DNA from: CAZAQV01 sp964487255
GTDB lineage: Bacteria > Myxococcota_A > Polyangia > Polyangiales > CAZAQV01
Length of the DNA: 64,000 nt
NCBI GenBank assembly: GCA_964487255.1
Contig: CAZAQV010000001.1
Span: 1 to 64,000 of the forward strand
Reading direction: 5' to 3'
In this document: positions 25,456-34,736 of the stretch, in pieces
How the letters are laid out: every line of letters starts with the position of its first letter
How positions within the stretch are numbered: position 1 is the stretch's first letter
The notes under the pieces: model-generated
Databases searched by the model: none
What the model was told of the DNA's origin: nothing
Seen by the model: only the letters and a program-made list of their open reading frames with translations
Position numbers and translations under genes: made by a program

Positions 25456-26751
25456 GTGGATCGACTGCAGGAAATCATCGCGCAACTTGAGGGTGCTGAG
25501 CTTGCCGCACCTCAGGGCAGTGTACGCGAAGTTGTGGGGTTGACGCTCACGGCCGAGCTGCCTCAGGTGCGCCTCGCCGACGTGGTGCGCATCGAACGCC
25601 GCGCTCAGCCGCCTTTGCTCGGCGAGATCGTCGGTTTTCGCGGCGATGCCGCGATCATCATGCCGCTGGGAACCACCATCGGTATCGCTCAGGGCGACTC
25701 CGTGCGCGCAGAAGGGGGGCCGCTTCGCGTCAAAGTGGGAGACGAACTCCTTGGGCGCGTGCTCGATGCTGTGGGCAACCCAATGGACGGCGGGGGCGCG
25801 ATCGTAGGCGATTCGATCCCCATCATGTCTGATCCGACTCCCGCTCTGGACCGTCCGATGATCGACGAGGTGTTCGAAACCGGCGTGCGAGCGATCGACG
25901 GACTGCTCACGGTTGGACGTGGCCAGCGCGTCGGGTTGTTTGCCGCGAGCGGTGTCGGCAAGACCACACTGCTTGCGCAGATCGCGAAGTACGCGTCTGC
26001 GGACGTCTTTGTGGCCTGCCTCGTCGGAGAGCGCGGGCGCGAGCTTCGCGAGTTTGTGGGCGATGCCATCGTCGATGTACGCGACAAGAGCGTTGTCGTC
26101 TGTGCGACGAGCGACGCGCCGCCTCTGCTACGCATGAAGTCGGTCCACACGGCTTCAGCCATCGCTGAGTATTTTCGCGACCAAGGCAAGGACGTGCTGC
26201 TCCTCGTCGATAGCGTGACGCGCTTCGCCCGCGCAGCACGCGAAGTCGGCTTGGCCACGGGCGAACCACCCGCGCGGCGCGGTTATCCACCGAGCGTTTT
26301 TGCAGAGTTACCACGCCTCCTGGAACGGGCAGGTCGTGGTCGGCGTGGTTCGATCACCGCACTCTACACAGTGCTGGTGGAAGGCGACGATATGGATGAA
26401 CCGGTGGCCGACGAGGTTCGTGGAATCGTCGATGGTCATTTCGTATTAAGTCGCTCGCTCGCGGAGCGTGGTCACTACCCTGCTCTCGATGTAACGCGCA
26501 GCGTCTCCCGACTGATGCACCGGCTAGTTCCACCTGCGCAGCGATCAGCCGCCGATCAACTTCGCAAGCTACTCGCGCACTATGAGGATAAGCGCGACTT
26601 TGTCACGCTCGGCGCTTACGAGCCGGGCAGCGACCCAGTTCTCGACCAGGCCCTCACCCACCTTGAAAGCATGCTCGCGTTACTCCAACAAGACGCCCAG
26701 CCAAGCTCGCTTGCCGAAACGCAAGCACAGCTGCAGAAGACCTTCGCCTAG
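25456..26751 (+). CDS. FliI/YscN-family ATPase, solitary
   Basis: This 431-aa hexameric ATPase belongs to the flagellar/type III export family, which unloads chaperones and energises export at the inner membrane. It has an N-terminal beta-barrel domain, Walker A in GLFAASGVGKTT (160-171), the signature CLVGERGRELREF (188-200) and Walker B around LLLVDSVTRF. The start is GTG at 25456. No other flagellar or type III secretion gene is found in 64 kb. The upstream gene encodes a J-protein. It may serve a dispersed export apparatus or a repurposed function. A weak hairpin without a T tract lies downstream (26783-26803). Confidence 0.93.
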   Translation: MDRLQEIIAQLEGAELAAPQGSVREVVGLTLTAELPQVRLADVVRIERRAQPPLLGEIVGFRGDAAIIMPLGTTIGIAQGDSVRAEGGPLRVKVGDELLGRVLDAVGNPMDGGGAIVGDSIPIMSDPTPALDRPMIDEVFETGVRAIDGLLTVGRGQRVGLFAASGVGKTTLLAQIAKYASADVFVACLVGERGRELREFVGDAIVDVRDKSVVVCATSDAPPLLRMKSVHTASAIAEYFRDQGKDVLLLVDSVTRFARAAREVGLATGEPPARRGYPPSVFAELPRLLERAGRGRRGSITALYTVLVEGDDMDEPVADEVRGIVDGHFVLSRSLAERGHYPALDVTRSVSRLMHRLVPPAQRSAADQLRKLLAHYEDKRDFVTLGAYEPGSDPVLDQALTHLESMLALLQQDAQPSSLAETQAQLQKTFA

Positions 26752-26922
26752 CCCAAGCGAACCTCCTCAGCCGAACGGAGCACCCCAGGTGCCCCAACTG
26801 GGGCCCAGGGACATCGGCACAACACCTAACCAAGGGCCAAGAAGCCCCAACTTATCATGTTTTTAGGTCAAAAGGCGGGTGCTAAACGTGGCACAGAGCG
26901 TGCAAAGCTCCAGGGCGTGGGA

Positions 26923-29076
26923 ATGGATTGGCGACCATCGGCAAGACGAGGAGTTCGCTTTGCCCCGCTGTTCTTTGTGGTCAGCTGCATGGCCGCCTCA
27001 CCTGGGGATGCACCTTACCTCGAGGAGGGCCACGCCGAGCACGACCATGGCATCGAAATCAGCAGCACGAGCCAAGCGCACAGCAGCTCGAACCGGTGGC
27101 AAATGCCCGCCGATGTCGCAGCCATCGCTAAGACACAGACCTTGGCCTACGAAGGCTTTGACGGGTGCGTCGCGGGCGGAACTCTCTTCAGCGGCGTTCG
27201 GACGCTCAGCGACTACGTCGCACGTCACTTTGCGGGTTCATGGAAGATTTGGCGCGGCGCGTATTGTCGCAAGATCGCAGGATCTTCATCCAACTCCATC
27301 CACGGAACTGGGCGCGCCATCGATGTGATGATGTCCGGCTACAGCAACGGCGACCGCCTCGCAAACTGGTTGGCGATGAACGCCAAGGCACTCGGCATTC
27401 AGATGATCATCTGGCGCCGCTCCACCTGGAAGGCTTCGCGTGGATACATCACGTACTACGGTGGGTCGAGCAGTCATAACGACCACCTCCACATTGAGTT
27501 CAATGACGCTGGCGCGGGCGCACACACATCTTGGTACAACAATGGCGGACCTCACCGTGGACCGTACGACAACGGCTCGAGTGGCGGTGGCGGCTCATCC
27601 GCTCCAGCGCCTGCACCTGCACCACCCACATTCAAAGCGAAGTTTGCAAAGCTCGACGGTAGCGACGTCAACGGCATGAAATTGTCCGGACGCGTGGGCG
27701 AGACACGAACGGTCTCCTTCGCTTTCACCAACACGGGTACCGGGACGTGGGAAGCCGATCAAGTCAAGCTTGTCGTCTCTGGCCGGACGAGCAAGGGTAC
27801 GCTGAGGACGATTAACAGCAAGTGGGGTTCAGGCTCCGTCATCAGCAGACTCTCCTCGGACGTGGGACCTGAGAAAACGCAAAGCTTCTCGTTCAATGTG
27901 CGTCTGCCTTCCAATCACGATGGCCTGCGCATGTATGTCGGGCTCGTACGAGATGCTGGCGACAAACGAACGTGGCTCGCGGGTGGTAATGGCCAGGACC
28001 CGATCCACTTTGAGATCAAGCGCCCAGAACCCGCCGCCGCTTTTACCAAACTCGGCGATACAGATCCAAACGGGGTGACCCTCAAGGGTGAAGTCGACGA
28101 CGTCCGAGCGGTCAAGTTCGCGTTCAAGAACACCGGGCAAGACTATTGGCAACCTGGCGAGATCCGATTGCTCGTCGCGCCCGCGGTCACCGATGATGTG
28201 GCAGCCGATGTGCGAACCCCGAGCTGGAATGCGGCTCGCGTGTTGGGTGCACTAGGCTCGCGCGTATCACCGGGAGAGAGCGCTCGCTTCGCTTTCGACG
28301 CACGCCTTCCCGCCGGTCGCGATGGTCTACGCTTTCGTGTGGCCCTTCATTATGACAATGGAAGTATCAAGCGTTGGCTCATCGGTGGGCCTGGCCAAAC
28401 CAAGATCTACTTCGACATTGACCAACCGGCTTGGGCGGCTGACTTCGCTGAAAGCGACTCCCTCGATCCCAACCGCGTGCTGATCTCGGGATACGACGGC
28501 GAGATCCACACCGTGGAGTTCTCCTTCCGCAACACCGGTGGAAAAACGTGGAACCCCGAAGAGGTCAAACTCGTACTGGCTGCGCCAACACCTGTGGATG
28601 AAGCCGGAATTATGACACCCACTTGGTTGTCCTCAAACGAGTTGGCCACAGTGCAACAAGCGACAGCGCCTGGTGCCGTGGGCCGATTCTCTTTCGACGC
28701 AAACATTCCCGACAGCATCGACAAGATCGAGATGTTTGTCGGTCTCGTGCACGAGGCCGAAAAACAACACTGGATGGCGGGCACACAAGCGCAAGGTTCG
28801 CTGTCGTTCGACATCGTCCGGCTCGACCGCACGATCGTCGTCGAAAAGGCCAACGGCGAGACCGAGACCGTGCCAGTCTATGAACCTGAGTCGCCTGAGC
28901 TTGGCTCGGTCGACTATGCAGGAAGCACGCCCACAACCTTGGCATACGAACACGAAGGCATTAGCGGCGGCTGCATCATCACAACGCAAGGCAAAGGCCT
29001 CCCCACCACCTTCCCCTTCGCCACCCTCTTGCTTGGGCTCTTGCTGCTTGCCCGGACACGACGCGCCAAGCGCTGA
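26923..29076 (+). CDS. Secreted LAS-type peptidase with three NBR1-like Ig domains and MYXO-CTERM-like tail
   Basis: This 717-aa exported protein starts at the ATG at 26923 (GGCGTGGGA just upstream); an ATG at 26857 would add 22 residues. The signal ends in a lipobox-like VVSC. The catalytic region carries SIHGTGRAID (SxHxxGxAxD) and HNDHLHIEF (HxH), the zinc site of M15/LAS peptidases that cut peptidoglycan peptides. Three similar Ig-like repeats follow, marked by NTGTGTWEADQVKLV, NTGQDYWQPGEIRLLV and NTGGKTWNPEEVKLVLA. The C-terminus has Cys, a hydrophobic helix and basic residues (GGC ... LLLGLLLLARTRRAKR), a MYXO-CTERM-like sorting signal. Murein hydrolysis at the surface is inferred. Confidence 0.85.
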   Translation: MDWRPSARRGVRFAPLFFVVSCMAASPGDAPYLEEGHAEHDHGIEISSTSQAHSSSNRWQMPADVAAIAKTQTLAYEGFDGCVAGGTLFSGVRTLSDYVARHFAGSWKIWRGAYCRKIAGSSSNSIHGTGRAIDVMMSGYSNGDRLANWLAMNAKALGIQMIIWRRSTWKASRGYITYYGGSSSHNDHLHIEFNDAGAGAHTSWYNNGGPHRGPYDNGSSGGGGSSAPAPAPAPPTFKAKFAKLDGSDVNGMKLSGRVGETRTVSFAFTNTGTGTWEADQVKLVVSGRTSKGTLRTINSKWGSGSVISRLSSDVGPEKTQSFSFNVRLPSNHDGLRMYVGLVRDAGDKRTWLAGGNGQDPIHFEIKRPEPAAAFTKLGDTDPNGVTLKGEVDDVRAVKFAFKNTGQDYWQPGEIRLLVAPAVTDDVAADVRTPSWNAARVLGALGSRVSPGESARFAFDARLPAGRDGLRFRVALHYDNGSIKRWLIGGPGQTKIYFDIDQPAWAADFAESDSLDPNRVLISGYDGEIHTVEFSFRNTGGKTWNPEEVKLVLAAPTPVDEAGIMTPTWLSSNELATVQQATAPGAVGRFSFDANIPDSIDKIEMFVGLVHEAEKQHWMAGTQAQGSLSFDIVRLDRTIVVEKANGETETVPVYEPESPELGSVDYAGSTPTTLAYEHEGISGGCIITTQGKGLPTTFPFATLLLGLLLLARTRRAKR

Positions 29077-29132
29077 CCCGACATAGATGGGCAACCGTCT
29101 GCGTTGGGTCATCCAACGTGTGAGCCCTTGCG

Positions 29133-30317
29133 CTATGGGCAGCCGTCGTTCCAATTCGGGTCGTGTCCAGCAACCCACGTCGCGAACGACGCATTGGGCG
29201 CCGTAAGGCAACCCGCTTGTCCACTGAGCGTAAGCACAACGAAAGAAACGCTCATCAACTCGATTGGAAGCTCGCCCGAAAGCTGGTTGCCATTGAGCCG
29301 CAGACCGTTGAGGCTCGAGAGCTGCACAAGGTACGCCGGTACGGTTCCTGTAAAGCTGTTGTTGTGCAAAAAGATGGTGTGCAAATTGTTCGATCGTGGC
29401 AGATCGGCAAGCGTACCACCGAGCTGATTTTCACTCAGATCAAGGTACTGCATGTCCAAGAGGTTCGAGAATCCGGACGGAACTGAACCTGTGAGTTGAT
29501 TGCTCCGCAGATTGAGGCTCGACAACAAGGTGCACTCGGCGAGCGCGGATGGGATGGCTCCGGTCAGCCGATTGAAAGCAAGAGACAGCGATTGCAAGTT
29601 GCTGCAGTTGCGGATTTCCGAGGGAATTGCGGCCACGTCGTTTCCATCAAGATAGAGCTGCCGGAGGCTTCCTGAATCACACAGCAGTGCGTCGATCGTG
29701 CTCAGGCGGTTGGCATTGAGGTTGACCGTTTGCAGCGTCGAGATGGCGCCCATGGAACCTGGTATTGTTCCGCTGAGCTGATTGATCGGCATCTGCACAC
29801 TCGTAAGCGCACCAAGGTTTCCCAGTTCAGGAGGTAAAGTGCCCACCAACCGGTTTTGACCGAGGTCCAGACGCACGACGCGACCTGCGGCACAGGTCAC
29901 GCCAAACCAGAGGCAGGGATCCGGGTCGATAAGCCAGCCGGTCACATCCCTCCAGCCTGGGCCATCCGTACTTTGATAGAGCGCCACGAGCGCTTCGCAC
30001 TCGATCGGCGGAATCGAGGTAACGCTGTTACACAACGCGAACGAGCCCGCATCCAACAACGTGAAACCATCTTCGCCCCCATCATTGGCACGGGCGTCAA
30101 CGCCGGCTGCATTGTCTAGGCCACCGTCGCTCAGGCTGACATCGTTCAGGCTGACATCGACGGGTGTTGCAGCATCGGACGATGCCGACCCATCGGAACC
30201 ACCGTCTGGTGCTCGATCGAGGTTCTCAAAGTAAAACCGTCCGCAGCCTGCCGGACCGAGAACGCACGCAACTATCAGGTACGCGACCCACCCTGGCTCC
30301 CGCCGCACAATGTTCAT
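29133..30317 (-). CDS. Lipoprotein with plant-type leucine-rich repeats
   Basis: This is a 394-aa lipoprotein (lipobox GPAGC near residue 25). An Asp/Ala/Ser-rich linker to ~85 is followed by a cap like that of plant LRR proteins (ALYQSTDGPGWRDVTGW; CLWFGVTC). About ten LRR units of 22-24 residues come next, with the plant-type consensus (LDLGQNRLVGTLPPELGNL). The region ends with a cysteine cap (GQAGCLTAP). LRRs usually bind proteins, so an extracellular recognition role is inferred. A 23-nt tandem repeat begins at its start codon. Confidence 0.85.
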   Translation of the reverse strand: MNIVRREPGWVAYLIVACVLGPAGCGRFYFENLDRAPDGGSDGSASSDAATPVDVSLNDVSLSDGGLDNAAGVDARANDGGEDGFTLLDAGSFALCNSVTSIPPIECEALVALYQSTDGPGWRDVTGWLIDPDPCLWFGVTCAAGRVVRLDLGQNRLVGTLPPELGNLGALTSVQMPINQLSGTIPGSMGAISTLQTVNLNANRLSTIDALLCDSGSLRQLYLDGNDVAAIPSEIRNCSNLQSLSLAFNRLTGAIPSALAECTLLSSLNLRSNQLTGSVPSGFSNLLDMQYLDLSENQLGGTLADLPRSNNLHTIFLHNNSFTGTVPAYLVQLSSLNGLRLNGNQLSGELPIELMSVSFVVLTLSGQAGCLTAPNASFATWVAGHDPNWNDGCP

Positions 30318-30362
30318 TGTAGTGGGTGCTTCGGTTTCGTTGTAGTGGGTGTGCTTTGGTTT
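30317..30362. repeat. 23-nt tandem repeat upstream of the LRR lipoprotein gene
   Basis: Two adjacent units, TTGTAGTGGGTGCTTCGGTT and TTGTAGTGGGTGTGCTTTGG, start at 30317 and 30340. They lie at and just before the ATG, in the likely leader or promoter of the LRR gene. Confidence 0.5.
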
Positions 30363-30503
30363 GCCGGAAACTTGCGGCCAGGCCGCGATTGACAGGTTGT
30401 CAGCTAGCCTCGTCTCAAGACGGCAAAGTGACGTTCAAATGCGGCTGATGCACCTGAATGATTACTCTTTTCTGTGGCACGGGAGCTGCACCCTGTGCGG
30501 AGC

Positions 30504-30923
30504 ATGAAACTTCGACTGTTCATCGCCACCGGTCTTTTGCTCAGCATGGGGATGGTCGCGGACCTGATGTTTCGCACCCCCAGCGAAGAGCTCGATCTAC
30601 TCGAAGAAAACTGGAGTGAGACCGACAACCTCGCGGCCGCGATCGTCGAACGCATCGACACCGCACGGGTACCCGTCGAAATCGTACAGGGAAAATCTCG
30701 CGTGACGATCGACCGCGATAGCAACCGCGATGCCTTCGAACTACTTGAGGATGTACAGGTACGTGGTGAGACCATCGTCCAGAAGACGGTCGATCGGAAA
30801 GACGACGCTGCCAAGCTGGTCTTGCGCCTGCAGGACAACGACCGCGAGTGGTCTATCTTCGCCGATTTGACGCACAAGCCTGACGGTTGGCTTGTACGGA
30901 AGATCCGCATCCACCAGTCGTAG
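30504..30923 (+). CDS. Hypothetical small exported or anchored protein
   Basis: This 139-aa protein from the ATG at 30504 (GGAG just upstream) begins MKLRLFIATGLLLSMGMVA, a signal peptide or single anchor. The remainder is acidic and mixed alpha/beta (AAAIVERIDTARVPVEIVQG; DGWLVRKIRIHQS). The pattern of a strand-rich C-terminus with charged residues resembles small NTF2-like or lipoprotein-like accessory domains, but I do not recognise the family. A GTG at 30474 would lengthen it by ten residues. Confidence 0.6.
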   Translation: MKLRLFIATGLLLSMGMVADLMFRTPSEELDLLEENWSETDNLAAAIVERIDTARVPVEIVQGKSRVTIDRDSNRDAFELLEDVQVRGETIVQKTVDRKDDAAKLVLRLQDNDREWSIFADLTHKPDGWLVRKIRIHQS

Positions 30924-30972
30924 AGACTGTTGATGACAGAACCACACTGTCCATCTCTGTCACTGTCGTGCT

Positions 30973-31542
30973 ATGCGTTGCAGTACGATGGCGCGACGAC
31001 TGCCTCGGATGGAAGACAAACAGGAGGGGCTTGGGCAAGCAACCATTATGGACCCAGGCCTGGCGGGCCATTTTGGCGTGCTCTACGTGCACTTGGCGGT
31101 CAACGCGATCGACCTCGATCGAGTCGCGCAGTATTATGAGCTTCGCGCAGAACGTGACGGCAGCGAGAGCACCTGGCCCTTCGGCGGTGAAGTGTTCATG
31201 CTTTGCAACTACATCGAGTACCACGTCAGCGAACAGACCGAGCTGCTCGAACGCGCAACGCTTCATGTCTTTGACAAGCTTGAAAGCGAGCATGACGCCC
31301 TCGGCGCTGCGCTTCCCTACGCTGTTTGGTGCTCGCTTCGTCGCGGTAAGTTGAGCCAAGACTTGAGTTCTCTGTTCACCCACTGGAAGGGCAAGCCCAA
31401 GGGACTCGCCGACGATGTAGACGCCTTCTTTAGGGAGCCGGACGCGCTCAAATCGCTCGCACTTCGCTGCCTCAGCACCAACCTTGATCCTCCGGTCGCC
31501 CCCCCGACCCTCGCCTGGTGGAACCACCTGGTGACAGGCTAA
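30973..31542 (+). CDS. Hypothetical protein
   Basis: This 189-aa protein is not recognised. It appears soluble and helical, with aromatic-rich patches (PTLAWWNHLVTG at the end; WPFGGEVFMLCNYIEYHV in the middle). ATG codons at 31009 and 31048 are alternative starts. It has no signal peptide. It precedes recF on the same strand, separated by a 35-nt family 2 hairpin that begins 10 nt after its stop. Confidence 0.6.
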   Translation: MRCSTMARRLPRMEDKQEGLGQATIMDPGLAGHFGVLYVHLAVNAIDLDRVAQYYELRAERDGSESTWPFGGEVFMLCNYIEYHVSEQTELLERATLHVFDKLESEHDALGAALPYAVWCSLRRGKLSQDLSSLFTHWKGKPKGLADDVDAFFREPDALKSLALRCLSTNLDPPVAPPTLAWWNHLVTG

Positions 31543-31552
31543 CCAACGGAGC

Positions 31553-31587
31553 CAGTCTCACTCCTTCCCCGGCTCCCATTGAGACTC
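31553..31587 (+). repeat. 35-nt stop-codon hairpin, family 2 copy b
   Basis: CAGTCTCA (31553-31560) and TGAGACT (31580-31586) flank a loop containing TTCCCCGGCTCCCAT. It lies 10 nt after the stop of the 189-aa gene and ~40 nt before recF. Its length equals copies a and c, and the CCCCGGCTCCC loop is identical in all three. Confidence 0.8.
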
Positions 31588-31630
31588 GGGTGGCGGGCAG
31601 GGCCTGCTTCCGTTATGACCTGTGACGGGC

Positions 31631-32770
31631 ATGAGCATACCGGTACGCCTTCGCGCTTTGCGAGTTCGTGGCTTTCGCAACCTGGGCGCTGTCGATCTGC
31701 AGCCTGGTCCTGCCTTTAATATAATTTCGGGCGACAATGGTGCCGGTAAGAGCAACTTGCTCGAAGCGATCTATTACCTTGCCTCGCTTCGTTCCTTTCG
31801 CGGCGCGAAGAACGAGGACCTCATCGGCGCCGAGAGTGAAGAGGCGCACCTGCAGTCCAGCTGGAGCGGCCCCGTTGGGCTCGACGACAAACTCGATGTC
31901 TCGCTCCAGCGCGGTAGATCCCGACAAGCCAAGAAAAACGGGAAGCGGCCTCGAAAAAATACCGAGTGGCTGCAGACGATCCCACGCGTCATCTTCCACC
32001 CGGGTCACCTCGAGATCTCGATGGGCGCCGCGGGTGCTCGCCGGGCCTTCTTGGATACTACGCTGGAGCAGCTCGACCCGGCATACGCCAGCGCGCTGGC
32101 GGACTACCAAAAAGCAATCCGCAGCCGCAACCGCCTGCTCAAGCAAGACGGTGTCGACGTTCGGGCTGTGACCGCCTACGACGAGGTCTTGGCGACACGT
32201 GGCGCGGTCATCGGTCGAGCACGTGCAGCCTATATCGACGAACTCCGCACCTGGGCAGAACGAGCCTTCGCGCGCGTCACCGACGGACAGTTGCCGCTCT
32301 CGATTCGTTACGAACCGCGCGTTGATCCAAGCGAAGAAACCCTTGTGCGCGCGTTACGCGAAAGCTTCTCCAAGGACCGAGCTCGCGGCTTTACTGCAGA
32401 AGGCCCGCATGCGGACGAGCTTGCACTCGACGCACGGCCCGATCGATCTGCTCGTTTTTACGCATCACAAGGGCAGCACCGCGCGATTGTTCTCGCGCTC
32501 AAGATCGCGGAGCTCGAGTATCTAAGCGAACACCTCGGTCGTGTGCCCGTGCTGCTATTCGACGACGTCTCCAGCGAACTCGATCGCACAAGGAACACGC
32601 TTCTTTTCGAGGTGCTCGCCGAGCTGGGTGGACAGGTGTTTCTCACCACCACGCATGCCGACTACATCCGGCTCAAAGAACGTCGCAGCGACCTCCAGAT
32701 CGACGCAGGCGCACTGGTCGCGAGGGAGTCGACGACCCCGCGCAGAGAGCAACCGATAGCAAGCGCATAA
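31631..32770 (+). CDS. recF: DNA replication and repair protein RecF
   Basis: RecF is an SMC-like ABC ATPase that, with RecO and RecR, loads RecA at single-strand gaps. The 379-aa protein has Walker A (GDNGAGKS, ~34-41), the ABC signature region around FYASQGQHRAIVLALK and Walker B (VPVLLFDDVSSELD). The ATG at 31631 is favoured; GTG at 31622 adds three residues. It is not next to dnaA, dnaN or gyrB, the frequent arrangement in other bacteria. Confidence 0.95.
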   Translation: MSIPVRLRALRVRGFRNLGAVDLQPGPAFNIISGDNGAGKSNLLEAIYYLASLRSFRGAKNEDLIGAESEEAHLQSSWSGPVGLDDKLDVSLQRGRSRQAKKNGKRPRKNTEWLQTIPRVIFHPGHLEISMGAAGARRAFLDTTLEQLDPAYASALADYQKAIRSRNRLLKQDGVDVRAVTAYDEVLATRGAVIGRARAAYIDELRTWAERAFARVTDGQLPLSIRYEPRVDPSEETLVRALRESFSKDRARGFTAEGPHADELALDARPDRSARFYASQGQHRAIVLALKIAELEYLSEHLGRVPVLLFDDVSSELDRTRNTLLFEVLAELGGQVFLTTTHADYIRLKERRSDLQIDAGALVARESTTPRREQPIASA

Positions 32771-32919
32771 CGCGTGAAGAGCAGACAAGTGCGATGACCA
32801 AGCCGAACTGGTGGAGGGCTAACCACGAGTCATGCAGGGGCCTACTCTTACCGCCCTCTCCCTCCAGAAAGGATTGAACAGCACCCGGAACTTCTTGGTT
32901 TCGAGTGACACCAAATTGC

Positions 32920-34416
32920 ATGAGCACAGCCATGCAAGAAAAAGTCGTTCTAGCCAACCCGCTCCCAGAGACGCGAGCGGATCTTGAGGAGTTCGAAACT
33001 ACGGATATTGTTCTTGAAGTGGATGTTTTATGGGGGGATGAGAGTCTGCTCCACTCGACCGTTGTCGAGGCGAACCGCTCATTCACAGTGGGCGAAGGCG
33101 ATGCGCGGGGTCACTCAGACTTCTTGATCGCCAAAAGAGCGCTCGGAGTAACCTCACTGCCGCTGGTGATACAGCACGGTGGTGCACCACATTTGCTCGT
33201 GCCTCGGGAAGCCAAGGCGACCCTTCGCCTTGCTGGAGAGTGCGAACGTATGCTCAGCGCCGAGCGCGGAATTGCCCATAGTGAACCTTTCGGCTCTCAC
33301 CTGCACCGACTGCCGGAAGGTGCAGAAGCGGAAGTGCGTTACGGCGAATTTGTGTTCCGCGTGCGCTTGAGCAAGGGCGGGCGCCAAATCGGAAAGGGCT
33401 TTGAAATCGAGCGCGCGCCGCTGTTCTACATTGCCGGCGCCGGCGTTCTCTTACTTCTGTTGATCGCGGCCTTCGCATATTTGTCGCCACCGAGTGCCGG
33501 CCTGAACATAGGCTCGCTTGAACAGGATACAATGCTCGCCGAGTACTTGATCGAGGTCGAAGAGAGCAAAGACGATCCGATCCCACAATGGATGGCCGGC
33601 GCCATGGCCTCAAGCGCGGGCGTCGAAGGTGTAGCGAGCGCTGGCGACGAAGGCAAACTCGGCGACGAAAGCGCAGCCAAAGAACCGAAGCGCACAGCTG
33701 TGAAGGGCCCCCGTGACAACCCGGCCCCCAGCTTGCCACCCGCGATAAGAGAAGCTCAGGCACGAACCGCGGGTATCCTGGGCGCGCTTGCGAACCTACG
33801 CTTGACGACGGACGGGCCGACCTCTCCGTTTGCGAAACAGAATGCTCAAGGCGCAGACGCGGTGGCTGCGATGGGCGGACTGCTCGGAGATGTGGGCGAC
33901 ACCTTCGGTTTCAATGGCCTCGGCTTGAACGGAACCGGACGGCACGGTGGTGGCACGGGTGAAGGCACAATTGGCGTTGGCAATCATGCGACGATCGGGG
34001 GCCTCGGGCGCGGGTGCGACGGACCCGATCCTTGCACCGGCGGTTACGATCGAGTGACTTCACTGGGTACAGGGCGAGCCTCTCGTGTCCCCAAGCCCCG
34101 CGTTGGAAAAATCACCACAACGGGATCGCTATCGAAGGAAGCGATTCGACGCACGGTGCGTCGCCACCTCAACGAAGTTCGTCACTGCTACGAAAGCGAA
34201 CTCCGTTCGCGCCCAGATCTCTCCGGCCGGGTCGCCATCAAGTTCGTGATCGCTCCATCCGGTGCGGTTCAATCCGCGCTGGTCGCAAAATCTTCCGTTC
34301 AAGACGCAAATGTCGAGGAGTGCATCGCAGGCGCAGTCCGTCGCTGGGGCTTTCCCGAGCCCGAAGACGGCGGCATCGTCGCCGTGACCTACCCTTTCAT
34401 GCTGTCGAGTCGTTGA
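32920..34416 (+). CDS. AgmX/PglI C-terminal domain protein
   Basis: This 498-aa protein starts at the ATG at 32920; GTG at 32905 is the longer alternative. A beta-rich, FHA-like N-terminal region (~25-155) is followed by one membrane span (~166-188), a Gly/Ala-rich low-complexity linker and a C-terminal TonB-like domain (~405-495) of the AgmX/PglI type. That domain has the conserved HLNEVRHCYESEL and VEECIAGAVRRWGFPEP segments. AgmX was found in adventurous gliding motility of Myxococcus, and this domain is widespread in the phylum. A role in envelope-spanning force or transport is known only for relatives. Confidence 0.85.
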   Translation: MSTAMQEKVVLANPLPETRADLEEFETTDIVLEVDVLWGDESLLHSTVVEANRSFTVGEGDARGHSDFLIAKRALGVTSLPLVIQHGGAPHLLVPREAKATLRLAGECERMLSAERGIAHSEPFGSHLHRLPEGAEAEVRYGEFVFRVRLSKGGRQIGKGFEIERAPLFYIAGAGVLLLLLIAAFAYLSPPSAGLNIGSLEQDTMLAEYLIEVEESKDDPIPQWMAGAMASSAGVEGVASAGDEGKLGDESAAKEPKRTAVKGPRDNPAPSLPPAIREAQARTAGILGALANLRLTTDGPTSPFAKQNAQGADAVAAMGGLLGDVGDTFGFNGLGLNGTGRHGGGTGEGTIGVGNHATIGGLGRGCDGPDPCTGGYDRVTSLGTGRASRVPKPRVGKITTTGSLSKEAIRRTVRRHLNEVRHCYESELRSRPDLSGRVAIKFVIAPSGAVQSALVAKSSVQDANVEECIAGAVRRWGFPEPEDGGIVAVTYPFMLSSR

Positions 34417-34736
34417 CTCTTCGCTAGCCTATCGCTTCCAACCAACGATTTGCCAGCACGATGACGCGTCAGCGGAAGAGTTAGAAAGGCAGGCGAAGCG
34501 TAGAACGGGCTTGCACCGCCCCGTTCGGGCGAAGCGGCAAAATCCGCTCCTCGAAAGACCGTTCATCGTGAGTCACTGACTCTTCACTGGGCTCATCGCC
34601 ATTGCCGGCTCTAGAACGTGCCGCTGCCGCCGTTGCCGCTCTACTACTGGCTCTTCGCCTCTCGCTCGGTTCCAACGCGCGTGCACTTAGCACACCCGTT
34701 TTCACCCTCGCTGGGCTCATCGCAACTGCGCCAGAT
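34417..34736. other. 320-nt intergenic region with repeat fragments
   Basis: No credible gene. It contains a degenerate family 1 fragment (34417-34455), a second copy of the 3' end of the neighbouring lipoprotein gene (34605-34633), fragments of the type CTGGGCTCATCGC and one full family 1 copy (34647-34723). Open frames across it are low-complexity shadows of these repeats. Confidence 0.6.

Noticed and set aside
25456..26751. Evidence of a flagellar or type III secretion locus
   Set aside because: Only the ATPase is present. No FlhA, FlhB, FliP-type or needle genes occur in the window, so no system is called.
26783..26803. Terminator after the FliI-type ATPase gene
   Set aside because: The CCCCAG/CTGGGG hairpin lacks a T tract and has competing pairings, so it is not called as a terminator.
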